Shown: positions 1-7,102 of the stretch, piece by piece
Numbering within the stretch: position 1 is the stretch's first letter
Layout of the letters: every line of letters begins with the position of its first letter
Assembly: GCA_016873375.1 (NCBI GenBank)
Contig: VGXJ01000021.1
Span: forward strand, 1-12,959
Reading direction: 5' to 3'
DNA length: 12,959 nucleotides
DNA from: Phycisphaerae bacterium
GTDB lineage: Bacteria; Planctomycetota; Phycisphaerae; Phycisphaerales; SM1A02
Notes under the pieces: generated by a model
What the model was told of the DNA's origin: nothing
The model's database searches: none
The model's input: only the letters and a program-made list of their open reading frames with translations
Position numbers and translations under genes: made by a program

Positions 1-1210
1 CAAAGCGCGCACGGCACTTGGCGGCATCGCCGAGCAGCTTGCCGACATTGCGGCTCGCCTTGGCGCTGTGGCGGGCATGGAGGCCCGCGCGGCGCAGCGT
101 TGAACGCAAGCGGTGCATGATGGGGTCGAGCGCGGGATCCGCACTGATGAAGAAGCAGTCCGGCCTCGGGAGGAGTTCCACCGCGCGATCGGGTGCGAGC
201 AAGCCGCGATCGGCGAGCACAAGCCCCAGGACCACATCGCCCATGCCGAAGCCGACCGCGCCCAGGCTCGGTCCGCCGAACAGTTCGATGAGACCGTCGT
301 AGCGGCCGCCGCCGGCGATGGCGCGCTCGGCGCCGCTGGCCTCGTGGATCTCGAAGACGACACCGGTGTAGTACGCAAGCCCACGCACGATGCCCAGGTC
401 GAATTCGCACCAGGGCGCCAGGTCCATCGCTTCGAGCACCGAGACGAGCGCTGCAAGTTCGGCGACATCCGAGGCGGGTACGCCCAGTGCCGCGACCACG
501 CCATCGATTCCATTCGAGAGCGGCACGCGCGTTCGGGCGAGCTCGTTGAAGCGCGCCAGCGCGGCGGGCGGAAGGCCGAGCGCTGCAGCGCGCTGGGCGA
601 ACTCATCGGGCGGCAGCTTGTCGCGACGATCCAGCAGCTCGAAGGCACCGGCCATCGAGGCATCGGGTACGCCGAGCGCACGCAGCGCCGCCGCGACGGC
701 GCCCCGATGACTGAGCTTCACACGGACCGCATCGGCGCCCAGGCCAAGTCGCTCAAGCGCGAGGATGGCGCAACCGATCACCTCGGCATCGGACTCCGCG
801 CTCGGCGGGCCGATGAGGTCGACGTTCCACTGCACGAATTCACGCAGGCGGCCACGCTGCGGCCGCTCGGCTCGGAAGTGCACGGGAATCGCGAACCACT
901 TGGTCGGCAGCGCCAGGCTCGCGCCCTTGGCAGCGGCCATGCGAGCGAGCGTGGGCGTGAACTCGGGCCGCAGCGCGTAGTCGTTCTCGCCACCTGCGCG
1001 CCGGAACGAGAAGAGCTCGTTGACGATCGCCTGTCCACTCTTCACCGTGTAGAGCTCCAGGTGCTCGAACATCGGGCCCTCGATCTCGTCGAAGCCGCAG
1101 TCGATGCTCGCCGAGCGCCACGCCGACTCGATGTGGCGGCGCACCGCCATCTCGGGGGGGAAGAAATCGCGCGTGCCCTTGGGTGCCTGGAACTTCGGGC
1201 TGGATGCCAT
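1..1210 (-). CDS. hisS: Histidine--tRNA ligase (histidyl-tRNA synthetase), 3' end cut by window edge
   Basis: Charges tRNA-His with histidine in the cytoplasm (class II aminoacyl-tRNA synthetase). The 403 visible residues begin MASSPKFQAPKGTRDFFP, with the family's KGTRDFFP near the N-terminus. Motif 2 is LRPEFTPTLARM (about 80-91), followed by REFVQWNVDLIG (123-134). The histidine-binding loops are IVRGLAYYTG (274-283) and AGGGRYDGL (299-307). R276 matches the catalytic Arg of E. coli HisRS (R259). The anticodon-binding domain starts near residue 350 and is nearly complete at the edge (KLLGDAAKCRARF). Oddities: Ala replaces the usual Asp in RGLDYYTG, and motif 3 reads GFGMGDVVL, lacking the Glu-Arg of the usual GFAxGxERL. 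HisZ, the ATP-phosphoribosyltransferase regulatory paralogue, is unlikely because the histidine loops and anticodon domain are present. The ATG at 1208-1210 is chosen because the KGTRDFFP motif follows it and a TATCCT box lies 6 bases upstream; no Shine-Dalgarno is visible. Confidence 0.95.
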   Translation of the reverse strand, partial: MASSPKFQAPKGTRDFFPPEMAVRRHIESAWRSASIDCGFDEIEGPMFEHLELYTVKSGQAIVNELFSFRRAGGENDYALRPEFTPTLARMAAAKGASLALPTKWFAIPVHFRAERPQRGRLREFVQWNVDLIGPPSAESDAEVIGCAILALERLGLGADAVRVKLSHRGAVAAALRALGVPDASMAGAFELLDRRDKLPPDEFAQRAAALGLPPAALARFNELARTRVPLSNGIDGVVAALGVPASDVAELAALVSVLEAMDLAPWCEFDLGIVRGLAYYTGVVFEIHEASGAERAIAGGGRYDGLIELFGGPSLGAVGFGMGDVVLGLVLADRGLLAPDRAVELLPRPDCFFISADPALDPIMHRLRSTLRRAGLHARHSAKASRNVGKLLGDAAKCRARF

Positions 1211-1216
1211 GGGTGC

Positions 1217-1222
1217 AGGATA
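1217..1222 (-). promoter_or_regulatory. Probable -10 element of hisS (TATCCT), leaderless spacing
   Basis: TATCCT on the minus strand lies exactly 6 bases before the hisS ATG. A start 6-7 bases past the -10 box would make the A of ATG the first transcribed base. No Shine-Dalgarno and no convincing -35 box are visible (the 17-bp-spaced hexamer reads CGGCGG). Confidence 0.5.
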
Positions 1223-1251
1223 GGGACTGCAAGCAGCAACCGCCGTCGCGC

Positions 1252-1257
1252 TAGGCT
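1252..1257 (+). promoter_or_regulatory. Probable -10 element of the ABC importer operon (TAGGCT), leaderless spacing
   Basis: TAGGCT ends 7 bases before the ATG at 1265, and no Shine-Dalgarno lies between them. The box is back-to-back with the hisS box, with only 29 bases separating the two hexamers, so their -35 regions must overlap. The identical hexamer at the same distance precedes the kinase gene at 11020. Confidence 0.5.
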
Positions 1258-1264
1258 TGGGTCC

Positions 1265-3202
1265 ATGCGAGGTTGGCGCGGACTCCTGGTGGGCATGCTG
1301 CTGGTCGCGGCAGCGGGTGCAGTCCTGCTGCTGACCGATCGGTCGGGCCGCCGTGCCGTGCAGGCGACGACCGCGCGGCGGGTGGCGATCATCCAAGCCA
1401 GCAGCATCCCCGCGTTCGATCTTGCCACGCGGGGCGTGATCACGGCCCTTGAGTCGGCCGGCTACACGAGCGCCGGGGGAAGCCAGCTCAGGCGCTTCAA
1501 TGCCGAAGCCGACCTGGGCACGCTGAACCAGCTCTGCTCGGAAGTCGCCAACGCGCCGTTCGATCTCGTCGTCACGATCGGCACCACGAGTGCGCAGGCG
1601 TTCCTTCGCTCCAACAAGCGTTCGCTGCCCCATGTCTTTGGGGTCGTGGCGGACCCCACCTCGTTCGGGGTTGCCCTGGGCGACTGGCGCGAGGGTGCTC
1701 GCCCGCCCAATGTGACGGGCATGGGCGCGATGATCGATCTGCCACGACTGCTCGACGCGTTGCAGGCCGCTGCCCCAAGCGCCCGCACCATCGGGACGAT
1801 CTGGAACCCCTCGGAGGCCAACGCCGACCTGTACGCGAAGCGACTGTTCGCTGAGGCGGACCGCCGCGGCATGAAGGTCATCAGTGCCTCCGCGAGCGAT
1901 GCAGCCGGAATCCTCGAAGCCGCGACCGGCGTGATGGCGCAGCCGATCGATTGCTTGCTCTTCCTGCCCGACACCAGCGTGACGATCGCCTCGTCGACGA
2001 TCCTGCAGGCTGCGCAGAAGCGCAAGGTGCCAGTCATCGGGACCTTCCCCGAGAGCGTGGACGGTGGCAGCATCCTGAACCTCGGCATGGACTGGCCGGG
2101 CATCGGCACGCAGGTTGGCAAGCTTGCTGCACGCGTCCTCGAAGGCACGCTGCCATCGTCGATCCCGGTCGTTGACCGGCCAGAGATGGTGTGGACCGTG
2201 AATCTGGCCACGGCCGCTGCGTTCGGCTGGAGCGTGCCAGAGTCGATCGTGGACAGCGCCATGGTCGTGATCGCAGCCGATGGAACGCGAAGGGAGCGGC
2301 TGACCACCAAGCCCCGAGTCCACGTCATCGCCTACTCCAATGCAGCGTTCACCGACGAGGTGCTGGAAGGCATCCGTGACGGATTCACCGAGCAGAAGCT
2401 CGCGCCGGGCGGGGGCATCGAACTGTCGATCGTGAATGCACAAGGCGACATGAGCACGCTCAACCAGCTCGTGGTGGATGGCGTCGCATCCCAGCCTGCC
2501 GTCATCATGTCGGTCTCGACACCGAGCCTGCAGGCCCTGCTCAAGCGCAACGACCGGATCCCCTGCGTCTTCACGACGGTCTTCGATCCCTATGTGACCG
2601 GTGTCGGCACCGAACCGACCAAGCACCACCCTCTCTTCACGGGCGTGACCAGCCACAGCGACTTCCCGCGGCTGATCGAGGTCGTGCGTGAAACCTGGCC
2701 CGGCGCCAAGCGGCTGGGCACCGTGTACTGCCCGAGCGAGGACAACAGCGTGGCCGCACGCGATGAGCTGGCGAAGCTGGCCAAGGCCGCGGGCCTGGAG
2801 CTGATCAGCTCGCCCGCCGAGCGTGGCAGCGACATGGCGACGGCGGCCGAGGCGGTCATCTCGCAGGGCATCGATGTCTTCACCCAGATCAGCGACAACA
2901 TCGCCAGCGGTTCATTCCCGGTGGTCGGCACGGTGTGCGATCGCGCACGACTGCCCCTGGTCGGCACGCTGACCCGCTTCATCGACGAGGGAGCGGTCAT
3001 CGTCGTGGCCCGTGACTATCACCTCATCGGGGTGCAGGGCGCGGAGAAGGCGGCGGCCATCCTGCGGGGCGCCGATCCCGCCACGATCCCGATCGAGGAT
3101 CCGCGCACGAGCCTGCTGCTGCTGAACGAAGGGCGCGCGAAGCAGCTCGGCGTGACGCTGCCGGCATCGATCGAGCGCCAGCTTGACCGGAGGGTGCGCT
3201 GA
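1265..3202 (+). CDS. ABC importer substrate-binding protein with two tandem binding domains, membrane-anchored
   Basis: A 645-residue protein of the ABC_sub_bind family (COG2984; relatives include streptococcal TrpX). Residues 7-24 form a hydrophobic segment after MRGWRG, with no lipobox Cys, so it is probably an uncleaved anchor or atypical signal. Two homologous periplasmic-binding-like domains follow, about 38-325 and 350-638. Matching landmarks are GTLNQL (85-90) and STLNQL (397-402), WNPSEAN (180-186) and YCPSEDN (488-494), and VPVIGT (255-260) and LPLVGT (563-568). Family members usually have one such domain in about 320 residues, so this is an internal duplication. The reading frame is open upstream to about 113, but that part is antisense to hisS. 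The ATG at 1265 is chosen because it directly precedes the signal-like segment and sits 7 bases after TAGGCT. The stop overlaps the next start (TGATG). The substrate cannot be read from sequence; amino acids are plausible from relatives. Confidence 0.9.
   Translation: MRGWRGLLVGMLLVAAAGAVLLLTDRSGRRAVQATTARRVAIIQASSIPAFDLATRGVITALESAGYTSAGGSQLRRFNAEADLGTLNQLCSEVANAPFDLVVTIGTTSAQAFLRSNKRSLPHVFGVVADPTSFGVALGDWREGARPPNVTGMGAMIDLPRLLDALQAAAPSARTIGTIWNPSEANADLYAKRLFAEADRRGMKVISASASDAAGILEAATGVMAQPIDCLLFLPDTSVTIASSTILQAAQKRKVPVIGTFPESVDGGSILNLGMDWPGIGTQVGKLAARVLEGTLPSSIPVVDRPEMVWTVNLATAAAFGWSVPESIVDSAMVVIAADGTRRERLTTKPRVHVIAYSNAAFTDEVLEGIRDGFTEQKLAPGGGIELSIVNAQGDMSTLNQLVVDGVASQPAVIMSVSTPSLQALLKRNDRIPCVFTTVFDPYVTGVGTEPTKHHPLFTGVTSHSDFPRLIEVVRETWPGAKRLGTVYCPSEDNSVAARDELAKLAKAAGLELISSPAERGSDMATAAEAVISQGIDVFTQISDNIASGSFPVVGTVCDRARLPLVGTLTRFIDEGAVIVVARDYHLIGVQGAEKAAAILRGADPATIPIEDPRTSLLLLNEGRAKQLGVTLPASIERQLDRRVR
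3189..3194 (+). promoter_or_regulatory. Shine-Dalgarno of the STAS gene (GGAGGG)
   Basis: GGAGGG lies 7 bases before the ATG at 3202, inside the last codons of the substrate-binding protein gene. It supports translational coupling and fixes the start. Confidence 0.75.
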
Positions 3203-4374
3203 TGCGGATCGAGGTGCAGCAGCAGGGTCGCTCCGCGCGTGCGAGCGTGGATGGTCGGCTCGATGCCGCATGGACCGACACCTTCGCGGCTCGGATGGAT
3301 GAGCTGGTCCGTGCCGGCGCCGACACGATCGTGGTCGATGCGTCACGGCTCAGCTTCCTGAGCAGCCTTGGGATCAGGTGCCTGATCACGCTGTCCCAGC
3401 GATTGCGCGCCGTCGGCGGGAGCTTCCGGCTCGCCGACCCGAGCGATTCGGTGCGCAAGGTGATCGATATCGCGCGACTAGGGCCGATCCTGCTGGTGTC
3501 ATCGAACCACGCCATCGCTGCGCCAGTGACGGCCGTGGCGTTCAGCGGCGATGGGTTCACTGGCGAACGCCGCGTGCTCGATGATCGAGCGCAGGCACGA
3601 GTGGAGCCGATCGAGCCTTCGAGCGCACCGCAGGCCTGGCGCGGCGGTGCGAGCACGATCTTCCTCGGGTATGCCGCCCTGGCAAGCGCTGCGGCCGACG
3701 CGCGCGGACGCTTCGGCGAATGCATGGCGATCGCCGGTGCACTCGCCGTCCAGCCCACGGACAGCCCTGAGCATCACTTCATGGACCAAGGCAACGGAGC
3801 GATGCCCGCGTGGATTCACGCCGGCCTTGATGTCTCGGGTGCAATGCGGCACTTCGCCCATGTCGAAGCGGTCGATGATCGAGGCGCGGCCGTAAGCGCG
3901 ATCGTGCGCGCATGCATCGCTGCGGAAAAGGGCCCGGTCGCGGTGGCGATCGCCGGCCTGTCAGCGGGGCTCTGCGGCGCGGCAGCCCGCACAAGCCCCG
4001 ATGGATGGACCGCGCCGCTCGATCCACGCGACGGTGACGGCGTGCGCAAACGGCTCCGGTTCACGGGCGAACCGTCGTGGATCGGCGAGAGCACGCTGAT
4101 CGGCGGCATCGCGGGTGCGCCCGGATGCGGCGTGCCGGGCCTCGTGCCCTTGGCCGAGGGCGTGCACGCCCACCTGCACGGGCTCGCGTGCGCGTTCCGG
4201 GCGCTGCCGCGGGATGCCACGCCCTTGGCGACGATCGCACGACAGCTCGTGCTCGAGCAGCCGATCCGCGGCATCGTGCACCTGGTCGATGATCCGCGAC
4301 CCGATGGTGCAGGCCAGAGCCGGGTGCGACGCGCGTGCGTCTGGTGGTCGCCCTTGTCCGGAGGCGCGCGATGA
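3202..4374 (+). CDS. STAS-domain protein with an unrecognised C-terminal domain, encoded within the ABC operon
   Basis: A 390-residue soluble protein. Residues 1 to about 100 form a STAS (anti-sigma-factor antagonist) domain, with VVDASRLSFLSSLGIRCL (44-61) corresponding to the switch-serine region DxSxxxFxDSxGxxxL and a typical RLADPSDSVRKVIDIARLG end (76-94). S55 occupies the phosphorylatable-Ser position, while the preceding Asp is Ser here. After a linker, residues from about 140 to 390 form a second Gly/Ala-rich globular region (GECMAIAG, VAVAIAGLSAGLCG, STLIGGIAGAPGCGVPG) that I do not recognise. I see no membrane helix. The gene is translationally coupled on both sides: its start overlaps the upstream stop (TGATG) and its stop overlaps the permease start (ATGA). 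STAS proteins can act in partner-switch signalling or, like MlaB, bind an ABC ATPase. Position favours the second, but this is inference. Confidence 0.8.
   Translation: MRIEVQQQGRSARASVDGRLDAAWTDTFAARMDELVRAGADTIVVDASRLSFLSSLGIRCLITLSQRLRAVGGSFRLADPSDSVRKVIDIARLGPILLVSSNHAIAAPVTAVAFSGDGFTGERRVLDDRAQARVEPIEPSSAPQAWRGGASTIFLGYAALASAAADARGRFGECMAIAGALAVQPTDSPEHHFMDQGNGAMPAWIHAGLDVSGAMRHFAHVEAVDDRGAAVSAIVRACIAAEKGPVAVAIAGLSAGLCGAAARTSPDGWTAPLDPRDGDGVRKRLRFTGEPSWIGESTLIGGIAGAPGCGVPGLVPLAEGVHAHLHGLACAFRALPRDATPLATIARQLVLEQPIRGIVHLVDDPRPDGAGQSRVRRACVWWSPLSGGAR
4360..4364 (+). promoter_or_regulatory. Shine-Dalgarno of the permease gene (GGAGG)
   Basis: GGAGG lies 6 bases before the ATG at 4371. It decides the start against an in-frame GTG at 4335, which has no such site and would give a longer overlap with the STAS gene. 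Confidence 0.75.
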
Positions 4375-5333
4375 CCGTGCTGCTTTCGACGATCGCGCTC
4401 GGGCTCGTGCTCGCACTCGTGGGCTACGGCGTGTACCTGAGCTTCCGCGTGCTGCAGTTCCCTGATCTCACGGTCGATGGCTCGTTCACGCTTGGTGCAG
4501 CGACGGCGGCCGCGCTGATGCTTGCAGGCTGGGATCCCTTCACGGCCACCGCGATCGCCGCGCTCGCCGGTGCGCTCGCAGGGCTAGCCACGGCGCTGAT
4601 GGCCACGCGACTGGGAATCGAGGGCATCCTCGCGGGGATCCTCTCGATGACGGCCCTCTACTCCATCAACCTGCGTGTGATGGGGCGCAGCAACCTCGGG
4701 CTCGTGGGCGTATCGACCATCTTCTCCCCCGCTGATGCGCTCGTCCGCCGGCTCGCCGGCGGCGCGGAAGTCATGCTCTGGGGACAGGCCGTGCCGAGTG
4801 ATGTGGTGGCGCAGGCGGTCACGGCGCTGGCCGCGGTGCTCGTGGTCGCGGCAATCCTCTGGTGGTTCCTGCGCACCGAACTCGGCAGCGCGCTTCGTGC
4901 AGGCGGCGACAACCCACGCATGATCCGTGCGCTCGGCGTGAGCCACGAATGGCTCGTGACGCTCGGCCTGATGCTCGGGAACGCACTCGTCGCTGCCGGC
5001 GGCGCCGCGTTCGCGCAGCTCAACGCCTTCGCCGATGCGAGCATGGGCATCGGCATCGTCGTCATCGGCCTGGCAAGCGTGATCATCGGGCGCGCTCTGG
5101 TCGGCCAGGCCGCAGCGCTGCCGATCCTCCTGGCGAGCGTGCTGGTGGGGAGCGTCCTCTTCCGCATGCTGGTCGCCATCGCGATCCGCACGGGCCTCGA
5201 GCCCAACGACCTGCGCATGATCACGGCGGTCGTCGTGCTCATCGTGCTGGTGGTACCGGGGCTCTTCACGCGATTGACGGGGTCCAAGCTCCTGTCGCCG
5301 CGCGCGAAGGGAGGACCTCGTGCTGCGGCTTGA
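4371..5333 (+). CDS. ABC importer permease (BPD_transp_2 / COG4120 family)
   Basis: A 320-residue inner-membrane protein forming the translocation channel of the importer. Its hydrophobic segments include about 4-25, 42-75, 83-100, 147-166, 195-215, 225-242, 248-272 and 283-300. Family landmarks are FPDLTVDGSFTLGA (30-43), GILAGILSMTALYSIN (85-100), RAGGDNPRMIRALGV (176-190), the cytoplasmic coupling region, and GLEPNDLRMITA (275-286). Length is normal for this branched-chain-type permease group. The ATG at 4371 overlaps the STAS stop as ATGA and has a strong ribosome binding site. The last 14 bases overlap the ATPase gene. Substrate-binding, permease and ATPase genes of this same COG set (COG2984/COG4120/COG1101) normally occur together, which supports the operon assignment. 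Confidence 0.92.
   Translation: MTVLLSTIALGLVLALVGYGVYLSFRVLQFPDLTVDGSFTLGAATAAALMLAGWDPFTATAIAALAGALAGLATALMATRLGIEGILAGILSMTALYSINLRVMGRSNLGLVGVSTIFSPADALVRRLAGGAEVMLWGQAVPSDVVAQAVTALAAVLVVAAILWWFLRTELGSALRAGGDNPRMIRALGVSHEWLVTLGLMLGNALVAAGGAAFAQLNAFADASMGIGIVVIGLASVIIGRALVGQAAALPILLASVLVGSVLFRMLVAIAIRTGLEPNDLRMITAVVVLIVLVVPGLFTRLTGSKLLSPRAKGGPRAAA
5310..5314 (+). promoter_or_regulatory. Shine-Dalgarno of the ATPase gene (GGAGG)
   Basis: GGAGG lies 5 bases before GTG at 5320, within the 3' end of the permease gene. It supports the GTG start. Confidence 0.7.
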
Positions 5334-6132
5334 AGGCGTCTCGAAAACCTTCTTCCCTGGGACGCTGGGTGAAGTGCGCGCGCTGCGCTCGGTTGATCTG
5401 GAGCTCGCCACGGGCTCGTGGACGATCGTGATCGGCACCAACGGCAGCGGGAAGAGCACGCTGCAGAGTGCGGTGTCCGGGGCGTTCCCCGTCGATCACG
5501 GACGGATCTGGATCGATGACATCGAACTCACCAAGCGACCCGAGCACGCGCGAGCGCGCTGGATCGGTCGCGTCTTCCAGGATCCCTTCGCCGGCAGCGC
5601 ACCAAGCCTGACCGTGGCGGAGAACCTGGCGCTTGCAGAGCGGCGCGGTCAGCGGCGTGGGCTTCGTCAGCTGATCCGGTCGAGTTCCCGTGCGCGATGG
5701 CGCGATGCCCTCGCCGAGATCGGGCTGGGCCTCGAGTCCCGGCTCGATGACCCGATCGGTCTCCTCTCGGGCGGTCAGCGCCAGGCGATCACGCTGGTGA
5801 TGGCATCGCTCACTCGCCCCCGGCTGCTCCTGCTTGATGAGCACACCGCGGCGCTCGACCCGCGCAGCGCGGAACTCGTGATCGCCCTCACGCGCCGCAT
5901 CATCGAGCGCGATGGCCTGACCGCGCTCATGGTCACGCACAGCATGTCCCAGGCGGCCTCGCTTGGCGATCGGCTCATCGCCATGCATCGCGGCCGGCCG
6001 TGGCTGGATGTGCAGGGCGATGCCAAGCAGATCTGGCGTGCCGAGCGGCTGCATGAGCTCTTCAGCGAGATGCGCCGCGAGGACCGTTTCGACGACGCCA
6101 CCGTGGGCATCGTGGTGCCGGCATATCGCTGA
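5320..6132 (+). CDS. ABC importer ATP-binding protein (COG1101 family)
   Basis: A 270-residue ATPase that powers the importer on the cytoplasmic face. All catalytic motifs are present: Walker A GTNGSGKST (39-47), Q-loop FQD with Q87, signature LSGGQ (149-153), Walker B LLLLD (169-173) followed by catalytic E174, D-loop ALD (178-180), and switch His H207 in MVTHS. The DEHTAALDP wording after Walker B is typical of this uncharacterised-importer ATPase group. The GTG start gives an intact beta-strand MLRLEGVSKTF and has a good Shine-Dalgarno; it overlaps the permease by 14 bases. This is the last gene of the operon. A 59-base gap follows, with only a weak imperfect inverted repeat and no clear terminator. 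Confidence 0.94.
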   Translation: MLRLEGVSKTFFPGTLGEVRALRSVDLELATGSWTIVIGTNGSGKSTLQSAVSGAFPVDHGRIWIDDIELTKRPEHARARWIGRVFQDPFAGSAPSLTVAENLALAERRGQRRGLRQLIRSSSRARWRDALAEIGLGLESRLDDPIGLLSGGQRQAITLVMASLTRPRLLLLDEHTAALDPRSAELVIALTRRIIERDGLTALMVTHSMSQAASLGDRLIAMHRGRPWLDVQGDAKQIWRAERLHELFSEMRREDRFDDATVGIVVPAYR

Positions 6133-6175
6133 ATGGACGGCTCGGGCAATTCAATCCGCCCTGCCGGGCCGAGAC

Positions 6176-6181
6176 TACGAT
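6176..6181 (+). promoter_or_regulatory. Possible -10 element of the hydroxyacyl-CoA dehydrogenase gene (TACGAT)
   Basis: TACGAT ends 10 bases before the ATG at 6192, which implies a leader of only a few bases. There is no Shine-Dalgarno. The -35 region is poor. Confidence 0.4.
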
Positions 6182-6191
6182 TGCCCTTCCT

Positions 6192-7052
6192 ATGAGCGTC
6201 TCCAGCATTGCTGTCATCGGCGCCGGCACCATGGGTTCCGGCATCGCCCTCACCGCCGCGCAGTCGGGCATCAAGGCCTTCCAGGTCGACCTGCATCAGG
6301 CCACGCTCGACAAGGCGAAGGCCGGCCATGCGAAGAGCCTCGCCCGCCTCGTCGAGAAGGGCAAGATGCAGCAGGCCGACGCCGACGCCGCCCTCGCGCG
6401 CATCAGCTACTGCACCGACATGGCGCAGGCGAAGGATGCCGACTGGGCCGTCGAGGCCGCCACCGAGAATGTGGAGATCAAGAAGAAGCTCTTCAAGGCG
6501 ATGCAGTCGACCTTCGGCGCGCAGTGCGTGCTCGCCACGAACACGAGCAGCATCTCGATCACCGACATCGCCAGCGCCGTGGGCGCCGACGCGCACCGCG
6601 TGATCGGCATGCACTTCTTCAACCCGGTGCCCATCATGAAGCTCGTCGAGGTGATCAAGGGCCTCGCCACGAGCGAGGAGACGACGCAGCGCACGATCGC
6701 GCTCGCCAAGGCCATGGGTAAGACGCCCGTGCCCGCGAACGACCGCGCGGGCTTCGTGAGCAACCGCGTCCTGATGCCGATGATCAACGAAGCCTTCCAC
6801 GCCTGGATGGAAGGCGTCGCCAAGCCTGAGGACATCGATCAGATCATGCTGCTGGGCTGCAACTTCCCGATGGGCCCGCTGCGCCTGGCCGACTTCATCG
6901 GCCTCGATGTCTGCCACGACATCATGATGGTGCTCTACCGTGAGCTCGGCGACCCCAAGTTCTTCCCCTGCCCGCTGCTGCGGCAGCTCGTGCAGGCCGG
7001 ACGGCTCGGCGACAAGACCGGCCGCGGCGTGTTCGAGTACCCGGCGAAGTGA
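6192..7052 (+). CDS. hbd: 3-hydroxybutyryl-CoA dehydrogenase (L-3-hydroxyacyl-CoA dehydrogenase)
   Basis: NAD(P)-dependent oxidation of (S)-3-hydroxyacyl-CoA, or the reverse reduction of acetoacetyl-CoA, in the cytoplasm. The 286 residues match the stand-alone Hbd/PaaH length. The Rossmann fold begins IAVIGAGTMGSGIA (6-19), with acidic D33 at the end of the second strand, as expected for NAD preference. Catalytic residues line up with the human enzyme (S137, H158, E170, N208): S120 in TNTSS, H141 in GMHFFNP, E153 and N191 in VSNRV. The C-terminal dimerisation domain contains GPLRLADFIGLDV (228-240) and ends DKTGRGVFEYPAK. The neighbouring acyl-CoA mutase suggests C4-acyl-CoA metabolism. The gene has its own promoter-like box, and no crotonase or thiolase is adjacent. 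Chain-length preference cannot be read here. Confidence 0.93.
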   Translation: MSVSSIAVIGAGTMGSGIALTAAQSGIKAFQVDLHQATLDKAKAGHAKSLARLVEKGKMQQADADAALARISYCTDMAQAKDADWAVEAATENVEIKKKLFKAMQSTFGAQCVLATNTSSISITDIASAVGADAHRVIGMHFFNPVPIMKLVEVIKGLATSEETTQRTIALAKAMGKTPVPANDRAGFVSNRVLMPMINEAFHAWMEGVAKPEDIDQIMLLGCNFPMGPLRLADFIGLDVCHDIMMVLYRELGDPKFFPCPLLRQLVQAGRLGDKTGRGVFEYPAK

Positions 7053-7065
7053 GTTCCCGGACCGC

Positions 7066-7093
7066 TTGGGCAGCGGCGCAACGCGACTAGAAT
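7066..7093 (+). promoter_or_regulatory. Probable promoter of the mutase gene (TTGGGC-N16-TAGAAT)
   Basis: TAGAAT (7088-7093) ends 9 bases before the ATG at 7103, and TTGGGC (7066-7071) sits 16 bases upstream of it. This is the best -35/-10 pair in the window. The resulting leader would be 2-3 bases, and there is no Shine-Dalgarno. Confidence 0.5.
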
Positions 7094-7102
7094 CGGGGCG
7101 CC

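Noticed and set aside
1..1210. HisZ (ATP-phosphoribosyltransferase regulatory subunit) instead of HisS.
   Set aside because: The histidine-binding loops, the catalytic Arg region and an anticodon-binding domain are present; HisZ lacks the last.
113..1264. In-frame upstream extension of the substrate-binding protein (a continuous 1029-codon reading frame from 113 to 3202).
   Set aside because: This part is antisense to a clearly conserved hisS and contains no recognisable domain. The signal-like segment and the promoter box fit the ATG at 1265.
4335..4370. Earlier GTG start for the permease.
   Set aside because: It has no Shine-Dalgarno and a longer overlap, whereas the ATG at 4371 has GGAGG at 6 bases and the classical ATGA overlap.
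6138..6171. Imperfect inverted repeat (CGGCTCGG ... CCGGGCCG, 18-base loop) after the ATPase gene, considered as a terminator.
   Set aside because: It contains a G-U pair, the loop is long, and no T-run follows. It is expected by chance in GC-rich DNA.
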